Assembly: GCA_025267735.1 (NCBI GenBank)
Contig: CM046297.1
Coordinates: 23,648,011 to 23,712,010 of the forward strand
Reading direction: 5' to 3'
Length of the DNA: 64,000 nt
Origin: Mactra quadrangularis
Taxonomy: Eukaryota > Mollusca > Bivalvia > Venerida > Mactridae
Below are positions 26,341 through 40,847 of the stretch, piece by piece. The notes below the pieces were generated by a model, which worked only from the letters and a program-made list of their open reading frames with translations, had not been told where the DNA came from and searched no databases. The position numbers were made by a program, and so were the translations under genes. Positions within the stretch are counted from its first letter, which is position 1; each line of letters starts with the position of its first letter.

Positions 26341-27333
26341 TTTGTAATATATTTTAGTAATATCTTTTATTTTGTCGGATCCTATCAATTTGTGTACAAC
26401 ACACAGATCTTATTTGATCGAATGTTGATGCTCAATATCTAAAACAATCAACACTTCCATATAAAATCTTAATGATGATAAAATACCTTTTAGGTTAATC
26501 ATAATAGTCAAAATATTTGCCAAAGTGTATCTTCTTAAAATACTTTTACGCTATTCCTATAGTGCGTACAAAAAAACAAAATGTGTTTTGGTAAACATTA
26601 AAATGAGACAATTCATTTCAGGGGTAAGCAGTAATGGAAATAAAATTTGTGTACCTCATTTTAACAAAATTAGCATGGTTGATAAACACCACCACTTGGT
26701 AAATCATGCTTGTTATGGTAGAACGCTTTCCATTATACCAACAACTAAGACACAATTAAAACATATCACAATTGTTTATTTGAAAGTTATCCTGGGCATC
26801 CCTCGTCGTGGGTTAGTTCATTGTATTGTTATTATAAACAGTGTTTTGTTTTTTTGTTCGCACTATACATGATGACAGTATATTAAAAGCAAGCAGGGTA
26901 ATGTTAGGAGTTTTAAATTGACAACAGGCTAATATTCAATCTGATAGTTTATCAGAGCATGACCCAGGTTAATCTATTAGCGTTTTACGCTTTCAGACTT
27001 TCGTTTTGATTGCTGAATGTATTGATCGTTCTTTTCTAAATAAAGAAACAATGACGTGCAAATAGTTTTTGAAATGTTAATTTATTGTCTTATCAATCAT
27101 AAATTTTAGAAATATAATTAAACCTGGCATTGCATGTTTGAAGTGTGGATAAAAGGCTTTTTATTTGAGTTTGCATCAGAATATCAAAATGTTTTAAAGA
27201 AGAACCGATAGTTCACTAAGTTCAACGAACGCTTTTGATATGATTGTCATAATATCTAGATCAAAACTAATAAAGATGAAATACTAACAATTTGTTTTTA
27301 AGTGTTATGTAAAGAGTAATTTATACGTTTTGT
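26341..27333. other. AT-rich spacer
   Basis: No recognisable feature. The longest frame (26,525-26,872, plus, 115 codons) has no recognisable domain or paralogue in the window. Confidence 0.45.
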
Positions 27334-27614
27334 ATTAACGCCGTGTCAACACAATTAAGGTCATTTTACGGCGTCCAGCGCACCTAACTAGCTTTCCTGA
27401 ACCCTTATATAACCAGTCTATAACCAGTACTCACCTACCCTTCCACAAGTCCGGAGACTTTTACATATATCTTATTAATGGAGGAAACTTGACATTATTG
27501 TCTTATTTTCATGGAAGTGTATAACCTTCCCCAGGCGGGATTTGAGCCCGTACCCCCTTCTGGACACGAGATTCCAAATCCCGGCGCGCTACTCACTGCG
27601 CCACCGACCCGGTT
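27334..27614 (-). mobile_element. tRNA-derived SINE, family 2, copy 2
   Basis: Same layout as the 15,957 copy: tail ACGCCGTGTCAACACA and TTACGGCG on the left, shared body, and tRNA-like head ending near CGCCACCGACCCGG on the right. A short internal duplication (ATAACCAGT, near 27,410-27,427) distinguishes this copy. Confidence 0.8.
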
Positions 27615-28167
27615 TATTTGCCTCAACTAAAAATATTGTTACCAATACCACAATGACGCTAAATAAACAATTTAATATTTTCTTGAACAATAAATAACTA
27701 ATCTAATTTACACCCACATATATCATTAGATGGCAAAACATCGTTTTATATAAATCTAAATACAGATTACACGTTTAAAATCATTTTGCTTTAGATTGCA
27801 ATATCGGCATATAACATATCTAAATAACGATAAAAATTTGGAGGCACGAATACATTTTTCAATTATTTTTTTTAATTGAAACATTTTATCTACTCTCTAA
27901 TATACGTACCTATAGATTCCCCTGACAGAGTAATTGACTTCTGTCGACACAACTGAAATGTGTCAAAATTAAATGTCAAATATATTGGCATTTTTTGATT
28001 AGCAATAAACCAAGTAATATTGATGCATTTATACTTAAATCTAGTTCATTTTGTTGCTGTCATTTTATCCATCGCATTGTATTTACATTTTAGCCGGTAT
28101 GTCCTTAAGTTTTCAATGAGCATTTGAATGTTCTTTTACTTAACAGTTATCCTAAACTGTAATTCCT

Positions 28168-28510
28168 CAGTCCCATAAAATCGTGGCTTGTTGCGAACCC
28201 GAACGTGCAGACAGTCGTAGGACATGGGAAGCATTGCGTATCATGGTGACGGTACGCACATGGTACATAACAACACACCCATACGAAGCCGTAGCTGGAA
28301 GATATGCAAGTTTAACCCATACTCGGCCACGATTGTGTTCATAATTTGACTTTGAAACTGATACGTGTATCCATGTCTCATCTCACGGACTATGGTAAAA
28401 ACGTAACAGTCCGCACGGGGATACGCAAGAGTTCGTAAGAGTCCTTGCTGAGCTTGATCGCACAGCACCCGTACGGTGCCCTCATGACTATTTTTATGTT
28501 TATGGGACTG
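28168..28510 (-). mobile_element. Non-autonomous DNA transposon (MITE), copy 2
   Basis: Same 12 bp termini as the element at 16-356, in inverted orientation: CAGTCCCATAAA at 28,168 and TTTATGGGACTG ending at 28,510. Length is 343 bp against 341. Differences are mainly substitutions spread along the element, so both are full-length copies of one family. Confidence 0.75.
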
Positions 28511-31500
28511 TAGCATTACATTGAGTATTTAAGCAGAGTATCCATTTCGTTTACAGCTAAAATGTTCGGTAAAAACACCACTTGCTTTATACTGCTTGTA
28601 TAATTCCATATGTCACCAATCGAAACGACACAAACCTTTAATAAAGTACAAAGCAATAATTCACTCTCTTTATAAATATATCAGTACAATTAAGCTTTTA
28701 CCCAGATTAGCTGATATGTTTTGATAAATTGACTGATACAACTAATGATCTTTATTGATGTCACGCAAGAATTTCACATAGAACATCGAACTTACATTTC
28801 TTTGAATTTCACTCAACTAATTGTTATTTTGTCTGTCCATAAAGTAGTGTATACACTTTTGTTTTTGCAGAGTTTTCATAATGAGATTACCACGGGGTCC
28901 AACTTCGTTGTACGTTGTAAGGTCCATGCGCAAAAAAATAGCTTCACATATTAATTAATAAAAAATCAATTAATAGGCATCGCATGATAAGTAATAATTG
29001 TAAAAAGATGCTTTTAAACTCATATCGCTTTCTGTTTTATAGAAGAATCAACCAAAGTGAAAAACATAGATGTTTCGTTTTTCCCGTCATTTCATAGTTT
29101 ATTTGACGATACTTGAGACAAAGTCAGTGTGATACGAGTGGTCCAATGTGTCTACAAGTTTTGAATTCTCTCACTGGTAGAGTGTTGTGGATTCGAAGGG
29201 ATTCTTTTTTGTTGGCCAAAAAATTGCGTAATCAAACATAAAAAGCGGCATTATCAGTTTGGAATACAGTTCACCAAATTGATTCAAGTAAAAATCATTA
29301 CGTATTAACGTATTATCATTGATTCAACGTAATGGCAAAATTATGGATCTTAACGCAATATACCACAATAATAAGTTTGCCATAAAATGAAATATTAGCA
29401 TTGTCTTCTTCGGAGAGTATATTTGTATATCATAGAATTCCCATTCTCGCATAGTTATAACCATTGTACATTATCACTCAAAACAAATTTATATTAGTGT
29501 TTCCTAAAATATTTTTCCATTATACTTTTTCTATTTGTTTGTATCCCAGAAGTATTATTTTACGATAAGTCAATACGAGTTAGTCTCGAAAGAAAATCAA
29601 AATCATAATTACATAATCAAATTATACAATGGAAATGAACCTGCTCTACGTTAAAGCTATGGATATACAGTTCAGAACGTTTTAGATTGTAGACTTGAAC
29701 TCACAATTTTTAAATATTACTTGATGAAATGTTCTGCTACTGCAGTTCAGTGCCTACGACTTTAATTAAAAGTAATGCTTTATACGTCTAGAAATCTAAT
29801 TTTGTATATCAAAGTATCAAATATTCTTAAATCTTGCCTAAGATGTCCACATGGAAGATTGAATTAATCCAAGTATGTTGCCTCTTAAAATAAAATCTAA
29901 GTGTTGATATTATTATCATAAGTATCATAATGAAAATTACCATCAATGTTATAAGTAGTAATACATGTCTTTTCATCATTATCATCATGATGAATTATTT
30001 TTTTATTATTATTATGATAAATTTCAAATGAACAAAGGACTTGAAACGCTATATTTCTCAATTTGTTTTATCTTATGTTCAATGATACCCATTAATATTA
30101 TTGATATGAGTTAACTGATATAATTACGCCAAAACAACGTCATCAGTGATGTATAGTATAGGACAGCTTACAATGGACTTATATCATATTACTGCGTATC
30201 AACAGCATCAGATTTTATCGTACCATTGTTTAACATTAAGTTCGTGCACAGCTTTTACTACAATGATACACAATGGGACGATGGGTTAATACTTTCTAAG
30301 AAAGAAACATATATCATATTTCAAGAATTAAGAAAATGTAACATATGTTCAAACCAGCAATATAAGTTACGTAATAAGCATTACATCGGGCCCATGTAGT
30401 GTTGCAACAGCGTTTTAATCGTGGCTGAAAGCTCAATATTTTAAGTTATAAGTTTTCAAATATATTGTAAATAGATCACATGCAAATTTGAAAGATATGG
30501 ACTGAGACAAGAAGAAAAGCAATTTAGTAAAAGCTATAATCTAAATAAATGTGATAAACTAGAACTACAATTTTTCTCATAGGACTTTTCAATGAAAGTT
30601 TTAGTATGATGTTTGCTGTCATGCCAAGAATATAAAAAAACAATCAACACATTTAACCTTTTTAAAACGAATTCATTTGGTTCCAAAAACTCTAGATCAA
30701 ACAACAACTTATATATTTACACTACAAACTGAACACAATTAATTTATAACATAATTTCGGAAACAACGAGTCATCTTTAAGTTTGAATTATCCAATCAAT
30801 AGGAGGTCAGAAATCAACTAAAACTACCTTTAATTCTTAACAATGGTTTAATGAGTTTTATTTACTCAAGACTATGTATATAACCATTCAGTAAGACCTG
30901 GGATGTTTTAATTTAGAGGCTTCACTTAAGTAAGTTTATTGAAATAATTCCTCTGTAATCAATGTAAAACCGACCTCTCTGCTAAGTATTTACCACTTAA
31001 TCTACAAGTACAATATTCATAAATCAATTTAAATGGAGAAGATAGATTTGAATCGCTAAATAACTTTCATGCATTCTGATATTCTGCATATCTTATTGCT
31101 GTTCAGTAATAGATATGGCAATTTAAACACTTCTAAGAATTAGGTTTTACCAAACACTTATCCGAGACTTTCAATATGAGTTTCGATTTAACAATACGTA
31201 CTCTTATTTTTACCACAAACGGTATCTGTCCATGTTACAACATTATTCCTGTCATTTTTATTGTCTTAAACGGAACATAATTTGATTGTCTGTGAGATTG
31301 TAAATATTCATAGTTGATAAATGTTATCACTTCACTAATATTTTAGTACGAAACATTAAAGTTGTCTGTATCTGTATAGACAATAATAATAATAACTTAA
31401 AAGGTTAGAATATTAGCGCTAATGGATCATGACAACTTAACAGAACATAACCTAGATTTTATGACCCTACGTCGCACATCTGTAACATTGAGAGAATATG

Positions 31501-33739
31501 ATTAAATAAAATTTCAAACATAAATGAGCGTAAAATAATAAACCCTGTGAGAACAATAGCTTTAAGTCTGAGAAATGATTACGAATTTTAGAGACGATGC
31601 TTAATGCTAAACATGGGGTTTTAAATATCTTAAATCAGAATAGAACAGTATGTTGTAAAAATTGCTAATCTTGTGTGATTTCTATACGTAATTTGCTGTA
31701 CATATATTGATTTCTTAAAGATTTTGCTTCATAATCTAATAAACGAAAATGAACCGTTTAATATAACAAATGTTATTCAAAAAAATGTTTAGATATTTGC
31801 CATTAGTCTGATTTATAGATAAAAATGCTTTGCAAAATTGAAACAAAGCAACCAATAATTTCCACAGTACTCGTGGCTGCCTTCAATTGTATTCAACCAA
31901 TGGCTTACAGAAATGAACGTGGAAAAATGTATTTTTTTAAATAAAGGTTCGATAAATCAATATTTATTACCAATATGGTTAAAGAACAGGATTGACACTC
32001 TTCGTCAAAACTAACCAAAGTGATTTTGTTCCATATCAATACTTTTAAAGAGAACTGTGTATATTATCTTCATAATTTTCCTTTAAGATTTATGTCATCG
32101 TTTGAGGCAATCGAAACAAATCTTTATATTGTACGATAGTTTGACTTATTATATTACCAATCAGTAAGCTCTGGTTTGATAAAAAACGTTATGCTAGAAT
32201 TTAAACCACTGTGTCAATACAGTCTAGTTAGTGCTTGCTAATGGTATCAGTTAGCGTAACTATGACATGAATTGTATTTTATCGAGAATATTGACATAAG
32301 TCTTATCTATCTTACTTTATGTATGGTGTATATATAATAAGAATAGTTTTGAAGAAGTTTTATTTTTGATGATATTCCACTCAGCAAAAACTAAGCCATA
32401 GAATGGAAGCTGGCTAAGAACTATTTCAAAATGTATATTATCAAATACAAAAAAAATGTTTTTTCCATATATTTTACAGTATGTATTTTCTTTAGTGGTG
32501 ATAAAAACGTGGCACCAAAACTTCAAGTTTATTTTCTAACACGAGCTAGTTCCATGATGACTTAATATTGAAATATTTCACAATGGATTTCTGAAAAATA
32601 TACTAACAAATAACTTAATAATTACAATTTTCAAAACAGGTATGTACATATGTGAAAAAAGGTTGTAAAGTTATTATTCATGACAATATGATTTCATTTT
32701 AGATCAAAATCGTAAAAAAAAACCACTTTGATTTATGATTGTATTTCTCAAGCTTGTTAAAAACGCTAACAAGCAATATCATCTGACATAATTTAATATC
32801 GCGTATCATTTGGTACAAAATCGATATAACCTTGAAACTGCCTAGAATTATAACAGTATTTTTATACAAAATTAACAGTATTTTTATACAAAATTTATGA
32901 CTAAGTTGAAATTTGATTTTGATACGGTTGTCCATAAAAGTAAACGTGTATGGATAATATTTCATTTTAGTTTAATCAATATTTTAGAATTTAAAAAAAA
33001 CTAGCTGCTTTGTTTATAAATTATAAATACCTCGCACACATGTTTTACAGACCATTTAAAATATTTTATATAATATTTTTAATAATTGTTATCATCGGTT
33101 CATGTACATGGAAAATAGAAACAATTTTACCACACTATATATGTATTTATATGGGCAATAACATCATTAACTTTTGTATAATGATATTTAGTGTAAATGT
33201 TTATATCACGTTAACCTTGCAATAGAATGGCTAGTTCACAGCCAAAGCGTCCGTAAATTTACGCATAATTATGGACTTCTTGGTCATGTTTAGCCTAGTG
33301 TTAATTACCAGCGTTCTACGCGATATTGAAGCTTCATATCATCGCTTTTTAACAAACAAAATTTTGAAAATTAAACAAATTTGAAGATTGCGATAATAAA
33401 ACATTGGCATATCTGCATGTATGTCCTGTACAATATTATTTCATGAAACACACCTAGTAAACATAAAATAATCAATTATAACATGCAACATCATTATATA
33501 ATGTTGCCTCAGGCGCAGACTACCAACAAAAGAGTTATGTAACTTCCAATAAAATATAAAAAAAGGACGTCAATAGAAGCACACGCAATAAATTATAAAA
33601 TCGTTTTTTCCATCATACAAAATGAATTTGCAAAATATGTACTTGTAAAAATAAAAATCAAGAACCGTTTGTAACAACTCTATACTGTTTTCCATGAGAG
33701 GATAATTCAAATCCAGGTTGCAGCATGCTACTCTTAAAC
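28511..33739. other. AT-rich spacer, no gene seen
   Basis: Only short frames (at most 88 codons) and simple AT-rich runs such as TTATTATTATTAT near 30,003-30,016. A 22 bp direct repeat (AACAGTATTTTTATACAAAA twice, about 32,853-32,896) is the only structure noted. Confidence 0.5.
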
Positions 33740-34322
33740 AAGAGCACCGCTAGGCGGAGCATTATATGCCCGAAAGTGTTGTTTATATCAGTTAAGTGAT
33801 CCGGAAACTGTTTTCAGTTTTAAGGTAAAAGTGACCTTGACCTTTGATCTTGTGACCCCAAAATCATAAGGGGTCTTCTACCCGATATGGACAATCCTCG
33901 TATGAAGTTTGAATATTGTGGACCAAATGGAACTTAAGTTATGCTCCGGAAACTGTTTTCAGTTTTAAGGTAATAGTGACCTTTACCTTTGACCTTGTGA
34001 TCCCCAAAATCAATAGGGGTCTTCTACCCGATATGGACAATCATCGTATGAAGTTTGAATATTGTGGACCAAATAGAACTTAAGTTATGCTCCGGAAACT
34101 GTTTTCAGTTTTAAGGTAATAGTGACCTTGACCTTTGACCTTGTGACCCCAAAATCAATAGGGGTCTTCTACCCGATATGGACAACCATCGTATGAAGTT
34201 TGAATATTGTGGGCCAAATGGAACTTAAGGTATGCTCCGGAAACCAAATCGCTAACAGACGGACGGACGGACGCCAGGGGTATAACATAATATGCCCGAA
34301 ATTCTTTCGGGCGTATAATAAT
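33740..34322 (+). mobile_element. Pearl/HINE-like (Helentron-type) non-autonomous element
   Basis: The 5' end has a small hairpin (GCACCGCTAGGCGGAGC) followed by TATATGCCCGAAAG. The core is about three tandem units of 146 bp (about 33,798, 33,944, 34,090, then a partial copy at 34,235), each containing GTGACCTTGACCTTTGA and a TACCCGATATGGACAA block. After a GGACGGACGG run the 3' end forms a hairpin, TATGCCCGAAA-TTC-TTTCGGGCGTATA, followed by ATAATGG. The 5' TATGCCCGAAA repeats the 3' stem arm, as subterminal repeats do in HINE and bivalve pearl elements. No Rep/helicase is present, and the assignment rests on architecture. Confidence 0.75.
33798..34234 (+). repeat. 3 x ~146 bp core repeats of the pearl/HINE element
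   Basis: Units 2 and 3 run 33,944-34,089 (146 bp) and 34,090-34,234 (145 bp), each starting CTCCGGAAACTG. Unit 1 starts near 33,798 with a slightly diverged edge. Units differ at only a few positions, suggesting recent expansion or homogenisation. Confidence 0.9.
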
Positions 34323-35759
34323 GGTAAAATTCAATAGACAATGAGAAATTGGTTAAGAGAAAAGATAATCATGGAATAGGTGTTAAAGTATCATAAACGA
34401 TGTAAAATTTTAGTTTTGATATGTTAAAACCAACAACCACAAACAATTGAATTCGTTTAGATGTGCATTTAATATAAGAAATACAACTAATAATACCAAT
34501 TATCCATACCAATTATACAAAATAAAATTATTTTGTTAACACACAACAAAATTAAAAAAAATGTAAATTCTTATTAAAATGTTCAATTACAAGAAAGGCC
34601 AATATTTTTATAATATATGGAAACTGAAATGATATTCCCTCTGTGGTAAACTTTATTTAAGATGTTTGACTTGTATGAAAGAAAAACTTAGGTTTTTATG
34701 TTATGTTCTATGTGATCATACAAAATTATCAACCTCTACCTATTGTGAAATGACTCGAGAAATATAATTTTTGTATTTGATTCACTTGCATCAAACATAG
34801 TTGATATCATTTATAAGCTACCAAAATAAAACCCTGAAACAAAGTATGTGAGTGAGACATATGAAAATTAAAAACAGTAAAACGAACATCTCCAGAAAAT
34901 GTACACGTAATTGGTCGTATGGCTTTGATGGCATACTTATGCCCCGTAGTTGTAGAAAGTAATCAAGCTACAAGACTTCACCGTAGAATTGTATTGGCAA
35001 AAATATATATGTCAAAAGTTAACTAAAATAAGAATTACATTTTCCGTAAATCAACAGAGAGCTTAGAAATGCTCTTATATGTAATCAAAACAGGTTGTTG
35101 TTGTTTGTATTTATGACGATGTATAAAACGGTGTAAATAATCATGATTGAAGTTAAAATTCTAATTATTTTCATATTTATCACCAAGAACAACTCTTAAA
35201 TATGTCAGCTGTAGCCCTATGTAATGTGATTAGATAAGAGCTCGATGTAATTATATTTTCCTCATATTTTCCTAATTTTTTGTTGACTAAAATGTTTTTG
35301 GATTTTCAATTTAAAACTGTCTCATTTTATCTCCCTAATGTATCCGTAAAGGAAAGCAATTAACCCAGTTACTATATGGGACAAAACTATCATGTAATAT
35401 CGTTTTAGTACATCCTTAATCATCAATATATAAAATTATGTGATTTACCATACTGAAGCTATTACTTCTGTCATTTTTAAAAAAGAAAGAAGAAGACAAT
35501 AACGTTACACGTAATTTCAGCTTCCTAGTTCTAAAATGGATTTTTCTAGAATTGTCATGTCAGATGCATTCGTCGAACATAAGATTCATTTTTTTGGCAA
35601 ATTTAAAGAATGTAACTTTATCAAAATAGAAATACCTTAATAAGTTGAAGATAATTAATCTTAGCTCAAAAGGGAAATTTTTATCTTACATTTTGATTTA
35701 TCACTTTCAGTTATGTTTCCCGATCCCCGAGTACTGAGCTAGTAGGATTAAGAAGTTTT
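34323..35759. other. AT-rich spacer
   Basis: Nothing recognised beyond short AT-rich direct repeats (ATACCAATTAT near 34,493-34,515). Confidence 0.45.
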
Positions 35760-35838
35760 GAATGTGAATCGAACCAAATCAGATGCGGCTGTCTAAAGAT
35801 TACCAGTCAGTCGTCGAAACAACTCAGCCACGCTATCT
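35760..35838 (-). mobile_element. tRNA-like SINE head or tRNA pseudogene
   Basis: On the minus strand GTGGCTGAGTTGTTTCGACG resembles an A box of the Leu/Ser type and GGTTCGATTCACATTC a B box with T arm. Cloverleaf pairing is not convincing, so it is not called a functional tRNA. Sequence to the left does not match the SINE bodies of this window, so a different SINE family or an isolated pseudogene is possible. Confidence 0.45.
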
Positions 35839-36982
35839 TGTGTTTGCTTTAATTACAAATTGACAATGGTGTATGTAATTGATGATATCAACAATTATAC
35901 CATGTATAACAACTTCTACTAGTTTAGTAAAAAGCCAATTTCACGCGTTAGTATTGTCGTAAACATCGTCGACATCAGGGGCCCATATTATCAAGCGTCA
36001 AACGACCGATATTAGTCTTAAATCCTTCTATACTGTATTGTTAAATTATTGTAAGATTTTTGACAATATGCTGCCCTGGAGTACTTTTCGTAAATCTTTT
36101 AACGTGGGTGAATATATTTTTTAATATCTAACAATCGCTAGACATTTTTATTAAATATGTTACTATTATTCAATGTGACCACATTCTTTCCTCTAGATCT
36201 TTGAATATAATATCTGACATATTTATGTAGGCCACAAGATTAAATGAATATTAATAATAACAGAAATACCAATACAATTTCCTTTCTAGAGAACTTCCTT
36301 CTTACTAAATTAGTCCGAATAGCTATAGCTGTAAGACCAATCTCCTGACAAGTAAATAACAATATGAATAAAAGATCAGTAAAGATAAAAGGACATACCG
36401 CTAAGTAGTTTCGGATTCAGCAATTCTTCCTCTTTTCCGTTTTGAGGGTCCATTTCAGTATTCTAACAGACGTTTTCATTCTTAGTTATGTTTATCTTGC
36501 ATTTCATATTTGAAGCTGAAAAGAATGTAATTGATCATAACACTTTTACATACAGCTATTACGCATTTTGAAGTTCCATATACCGTGCGGAAAGCCTTCT
36601 GTTTTCACATTATTTCGTCCTTCAAAAACTCATACTTATGATGTTGCTTTACCTAGAATTTAATTCGAAGTATAATTGTTTGCGAGAATAATTGAATCAA
36701 ACATTTTATGGAATTTAAACATGCCTATGATCATGCATCAGAACCATGGCATATTTTAAAATTATCTACACTAGTAATAAATATCAATATTTCTCTCAAA
36801 ATGATTTATTATGTTGAAACATACCAGGGCATGCATTCAATATTTATCACAGCATTTTTCAAAAAAACAACAACTATAAATTATTGAATAAGAGCATTTA
36901 TGTCTACCAATTGTTTGGTTTGATGATGAAGAACAGAGAGCAACATCAACATAACTTGATTCGAAACATGTAATTTAACAAA
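35839..36982. other. AT-rich spacer
   Basis: No gene or repeat recognised. Confidence 0.45.
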
Positions 36983-36996
36983 ATGACAATATGTAC

Positions 36997-37254
36997 TTTT
37001 TTACTCGATTTAACGCTGTGTCAACACAATTTAGGTCATTTTACGACGTCCAGCGCACCTAACCTAGTTTTCCTGGACCATTGTCTATAACCAGTACTCA
37101 CCTACCGTTCAACAAAGCCGGAAACTTCTCTATATTATCTTATCAATGGAGGAAAATTTGACATTATTGTCAAATTATTGGATTCGAGTCCGTACTCAAT
37201 TCTAAACACGAGATTCCAAGTTCTGGCGCGCTACCAACTGCACTATCGACCCGG
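36997..37254 (-). mobile_element. tRNA-derived SINE, family 2, copy 3
   Basis: Flanked by a perfect 14 bp target duplication ATGACAATATGTAC (36,983-36,996 and 37,255-37,268). The tail hairpin (ACGCTGTGTCAACACA, TTACGACG) and body match the other family 2 copies. The segment TCATGGAAG...CCCAGGCGG just before the B box is deleted compared with the 27,334 copy, and the head is more decayed. Confidence 0.88.
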
Positions 37255-37268
37255 ATGACAATATGTAC

Positions 37269-40200
37269 ATAAATTATACAAAACTCGTTACAAACATAAA
37301 ATGCACACAAAAATGGACACAAAATATGATTTTGAATATCTACTAAGATAAGTTGATTCAGCTAAGAATGTAGATTTCATCTATCTATTTAGTCTTTATG
37401 TAACTGCAATGATTACCGTCTTTAAATTTAATTCATTTCTTATCCTGTGTAATCACAATGGTTGAAAGTGCAGGACACATTAGCAAATAAAATCAATAAT
37501 CGTTTCATGTACCAATTTTGAAACTAAAATGTGGATTCTCGATTCTCCATAAATGTAATTAGTATTATCTTTCAAAGCATTTCTAAACTATGTCACATGA
37601 CATCAAACTATAAGAGCAAAAATGAATGTAATAGTTTTTATAAGATGTGTTTGCCAATATGAATCGCATTGATTTTTATTTTTTATCGAGCTTTTAACAT
37701 TTTTCTTTCTGCTAGGGAATCAGAACTTTTAAGTATATAAAACAATACAACTCACAACATACAACTTACCAAGTTTCATTAAAGTAATATACTCTGCCAC
37801 ATTTCAAATATGATTTCCATTATTACTATAAAAGTACGTAAATAAACCACTTAAAACAATATTAATATTTATAAAATATAAATATATGACATACTAATAT
37901 GTAGATTACAGGCATGCCCATGAAAATGTAATAATGTATAGATATAAATATGATAGTCATTCTAAAAATATCTAAAATATGCACATCCATGTATTTCCTC
38001 AGAAATATTGCATATTACGCTGTTTACGTGATTTCGAACAAAACAATGCTCATATTAAATACAAGAAAAACAAGAAGTACTAATATTATCTTCTCAAAAT
38101 ACCCTAATGTTGTAATATGGTTAAACATTGCCTACACATTGCCTGGTTATTTTTTGTAAATTTGATTTTCGTAAATTTAATCACGTCAGCACATAAATAT
38201 ATTGATACAACGTGAGTTTGAAATAGTATGAGACGAAATTCAAGAAGAAAAATATTTTCTTAATATTCCTTGATAATTCAATCTGATATCTTGAGATTTG
38301 TAGCAGTTGCATCAGTATTATTGCAATGGTAATTCATAAAAAAATGCTAAACCGATGACGTTATGCATACTCATATCAATTCATTAGGCGCAACCGTTCG
38401 CCTTAAGCTTCTTTCATAATTTTAATTAAGGTTATTGTTACAATTGTGCTAAACACTATATTTAATTCAAATATCGAGTAAATTTTAAAAGACGGTTTGT
38501 ATGTATTAATTAAAGACATAATGACATCTATTACAACCTATTTAAAATTGGAATTATTAATACTGTAAACTTAACACTTTGAAATGTATCATCTACTTTT
38601 ACATCATAAAACATTTAACAAAGTATAATGTTACTCTGAACTGCTGAAGTTATGCAGTTTTGAAACAAACATATGTTTTATAAATATACAAACAATTTCT
38701 AAATCAACAAAGACAACAATTATAATTATTGGTTAATTCGAAAAGTTGCAATGTTGACACCAATAAAGCAAAGTCTACAAAGTCAAAGCGATGAGCGAAA
38801 AATGAACACAAAAAAGCCCCAAAAGATTCAATGACAATTGTGATTGCCAGCATTTGATGTTTTTCATAGATAATTACTGATGAACAAGAACCGATCCCAA
38901 TTTTCATTCCTTAAGAGCAGTTGTTATTAAGAATGATTCTTTGCGAGATTCAAAAAAAATATTTTTCATAACAACCTACACAGACTTTTATTACGGTATA
39001 AAATACAACATAATGTGAAAGCAAACTTAAAAAAGAGACACAAGGGACATGGGTTGGATTATTTAAACAATTATTCGTGCTGAATTAGCAAATCCTGTTA
39101 ACAATAAACCTCCAACAGAGAATTCGAAATGCAAAATCGAAAAGATTGGTTTGGTTTGGTTTTTCATCACTTACTGTTGAAATCTGTGTACGTTTATGTG
39201 TGATGACCAAGCACATTTTATTTATCTGAGATGGCTAGATTAAATGACCAGTTGTTTCAAAGAACGACAACTTCGCTTAAACAGAAAGACAATTAATATG
39301 AATCGATGGAAGTGTAAGGCATTTCGTGGCAGAAACCTTGACTGTCAGTTTCTAATCTACTCAACGACCCGCTAAACGAAATGGTTTTAATTATTTTTTA
39401 ACAATCTTAAATTGGTTCAAGGATACTGAAGATAAGAAACGACAACAAAATAACATTCCATTTTTAAATATAATATACATGTATTATGATACTTAAGTGA
39501 ATAACATCCTTACCACACGAGGTTTTGTTTCAAGATAACAAAATATAGAACGATATTAAATTACATGACTTGCTAGTATCCATTGAGTAATTTAATTAAA
39601 TAAAAAAATGAGTTCCCAGAGATATTTATATAAAACACAATTAATTTGAAATAGACAGAAATGGAACAGGCTAAAGAAATAACATAGAATGTGGTAGGCT
39701 CGGAAAGTGTAGTAAGGTTATAAAATTACAGAGCGATATTAAACTAATTGAATAGTCAGATCATCATATATTACTGAAATTCTGCTATCGTTAGGAATTC
39801 ATCTTTTAACGTATTGAGCGTACTGCTGTATACAAGTTAAGAACTATATGTATAAGACAGCCTTGAATGGATCTTGCTCAAAACTTCGGCTGATTCTTTT
39901 AAATAACTGTTAGACATATTTGAAACAATATATCAGTCCATGAGTCACGTTTTTGCGGGATTTGGATTGGGGATTAAGTAAATACTTCTTATATGAAACA
40001 GTAATGACACTTTCTGTGAAATTAATAGCTTCGTTATTGGTTGATCATTAAAAGTATCACATTTCCATTTAAAATTGTTTACAATGGTTAGTATTACAAT
40101 TACCAAATGCAATGCATTGGTTTGTATAAGCATTTATTTGAACAAACAATAATATAATGTATGAATGGCATGATCATAACCTTTCTAAAAGTAATTAATT

Positions 40201-40319
40201 TCAATAAATAGCATTGACATATTCAGCTTCATGGGTGGTCAAATAACTTTTGTTCTAATACCATTAAAATTATTTTATTTTATGAACAAAACATTCACTG
40301 TGATAAATTGCAATATCAC
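37269..40319. other. AT-rich spacer upstream of block B
   Basis: No gene, RNA or transposon terminus recognised. Short frames only (at most 69 codons). Confidence 0.45.
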
Positions 40320-40532
40320 ACAAAATTAATGATACAACCAATGACAAAAAGCTGCTATGCTTTTAACAGTAAGTGCCTTGTTGGCTCGATAAAGGTTAGT
40401 TTTAGTGTTTTTAATGACATAAACAATTATGAATTTAACCAATACACACAATAACAAATACTTCCAGCAGAAACGTGAATTAAAAAGTTTGGCTATTACA
40501 TTATAAAAGGCATCTTCGATTTTCCTTTCATG

Positions 40533-40847
40533 TTTGTTTGTTTGGTTTTGTTTGGTTTAACGCCGTAGTAACACATTGTATAGGGCATGTGACGGCGGTC
40601 AGTCAACCTACTCACTATTCATGGAAAGGCTAAATCTCTGGATTCAGCTGTCAACCAACTACTAAGCGCATACTTTCGTCAAGGACTAACAAATGCCCTA
40701 CGTAATGAAAAATCATTGGTAGGTGGGAGAATAGCCGTAGACATAATTTCACGACCTGGCTCCCAGAAAGTATGTCCTTCCGGGGATCGAACCCACGACC
40801 ACTCGATCAGTAGACTTGCGTGCTACCAACTGAGCTAACCGGGCGGC
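40533..40847 (-). mobile_element. tRNA-derived SINE, family 3
   Basis: On the minus strand the head CCGCCCGGTTAGCTCAGTTG has a near-canonical A box, followed by GGTTCGATCCC as B box. The 3' end holds ACGCCGTAGTAACACA and GTGACGGCG, then a (CAAA)n-like tail. An 11 bp target duplication with one mismatch flanks it, TTCCTTTCATG (40,522-40,532) and TTCCTTTTATG (40,848-40,858). Block A shows the unfilled site TTCCTTCCATG at about 584-594. The body differs from families 1 and 2. Confidence 0.88.

Noticed and set aside
29150..29215. tRNA-like segment (CTCACTGGTAGAGTG ... GATTCGAAGG)
   Set aside because: Only loose box resemblance, no arm pairing, and no SINE body next to it.
35760..35838. Functional tRNA gene
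   Set aside because: Box-like motifs exist but acceptor and anticodon stems do not pair convincingly.
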